A stretch of DNA of 64,000 nucleotides, from contig NZ_JACJUQ010000011.1 of the NCBI RefSeq assembly GCF_014235845.1, positions 62,001-126,000 of the forward strand, given 5' to 3'. Made by a program: the position numbers and the translations under genes. This document shows positions 63,595-64,000 of this stretch, one piece after another. How positions within the stretch are numbered: the stretch's first letter is position 1; every line of letters starts with the position of its first letter. Origin of the DNA: Pontivivens nitratireducens (GTDB lineage Bacteria > Pseudomonadota > Alphaproteobacteria > Rhodobacterales > Rhodobacteraceae). The notes beneath the pieces are model-generated. The model saw only the letters and a list, made by a program, of their open reading frames with translations. It ran no database searches and was not told the DNA's origin.

Positions 63595-64000
63595 ATGTTT
63601 CTGATTTGCGGCGACAATCTATTCGATGTGTTCATGCAGCCGGGCGACGATCCCGCGCGCGCGATGTTCGCGGCCCGCGCCGGTGGATCGCCGTTCAATG
63701 TGGCGATCGGCATGCGCCGGCTGGAATCGGCCGCCGGATATTTCTCCGCCCTGTCCACCGATCCGCTGGGGCGAAAGCTGCGCCGCGTGCTGGAGGATGA
63801 GACCGTCGATCTGCGCTATACGCTCGACACCCCGCGCAAGACCACGTTGAGCCTGATCACGCTGGATGAGGAAGGCGTGCCCGCCTATACCTTCTATTCC
63901 GAAAACGCCGCCGATACCGGCGTCACCCCCGCCGATGTGCCTGAGTTGGGGGCGGAGGTGCGCGGCGTGCATTTCGGCTCCTATTCCCTCGTCACGACGC
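63595..64000 (+). CDS. PfkB-family carbohydrate kinase, N-terminal part (runs off window)
   Basis: 135 codons visible, open to the right edge. MFLICGDNLFDVFMQ followed by ARAGGSPFNVAIGMRRL is the N-terminal PfkB signature; TTLSLITLDEEG continues the ribokinase fold. Related proteins phosphorylate fructose or glucose, the products of alpha-glucoside cleavage. It follows aglK by 136 bases and has its own candidate AglR site. Confidence 0.87.
   Translation, partial: MFLICGDNLFDVFMQPGDDPARAMFAARAGGSPFNVAIGMRRLESAAGYFSALSTDPLGRKLRRVLEDETVDLRYTLDTPRKTTLSLITLDEEGVPAYTFYSENAADTGVTPADVPELGAEVRGVHFGSYSLVTT

Overview
The window is GC-rich bacterial chromosome with dense, mostly operonic genes. Gene content points to an alphaproteobacterium, most likely Rhodobacteraceae (Roseobacter group). 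The pointers are a PhyR-type response regulator next to an HWE/HisKA_2 kinase with a GGAAC-N16-CGTT promoter, an aglEFGAK alpha-glucoside operon, RutR-controlled reductive pyrimidine catabolism, and a short intergenic repeat (core CACTTTC..AAATATCC.CGCCG) that I believe is common in this family. The family assignment is inference; no rRNA or species marker is present.

Layout. 1-5060: 3' end of secA with terminator, an old-yellow-enzyme reductase and an orphan CoxL-like molybdoprotein. 5290-8943: a membrane-anchored Ig-like protein followed by a fusion of a PstS-like binding domain to OmpA, the least understood pair here. 9034-25335: housekeeping genes (radC, map, sfsA, cinA-like, tRNA-Leu, rsgA, thioesterase, tlyA, fadH, pyrC, pyrE, OmpA lipoprotein, pip, ubiG, sseB-like, two tandem uracil-DNA-glycosylase-like genes, nhaA). 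25393-28387: capsule export genes (KpsT- and KpsE-like) and kdsA. 28393-32394: a BaiN/HI0933-type flavoprotein with a probable ATT start, phyR, and the divergent kinase. 32375-33991: two small membrane proteins. 34134-39529: a compact chemotaxis operon (STAS, cheY, cheA, cheW, cheR, cheB, cheY).

39538-54363 is the best-defined functional unit. It holds preT-preA (dihydropyrimidine dehydrogenase), a coupled DMT transporter, rutR, an omega-amino-acid aminotransferase, mmsA, a beta-ureidopropionase-type amidase, dihydropyrimidinase and an NMT1-type ABC transporter. Together they would take uracil or thymine through dihydropyrimidine, N-carbamoyl-beta-amino acid and beta-amino acid to the semialdehyde and acyl-CoA. 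Three 16-bp sites resembling the RutR operator TTGACCANNTGGTCAA precede preT, lie between rutR and the aminotransferase, and precede the transporter, tying the block into one regulon. Two visibly AT-rich genes flank the dihydropyrimidinase gene: an unknown lipoprotein overlapping the amidase, and a secreted protein with two Ltp-type repeats like those of phage superinfection-exclusion lipoproteins.

54485-64000: a GH1 beta-glucosidase and LacI-type aglR, divergent from aglE, aglF, aglG, aglA, aglK and the start of a PfkB-family sugar kinase that runs off the window. Three sites fitting TCRAAGCGNTTYGA (two between aglR and aglE, one before the kinase) are candidate AglR operators.
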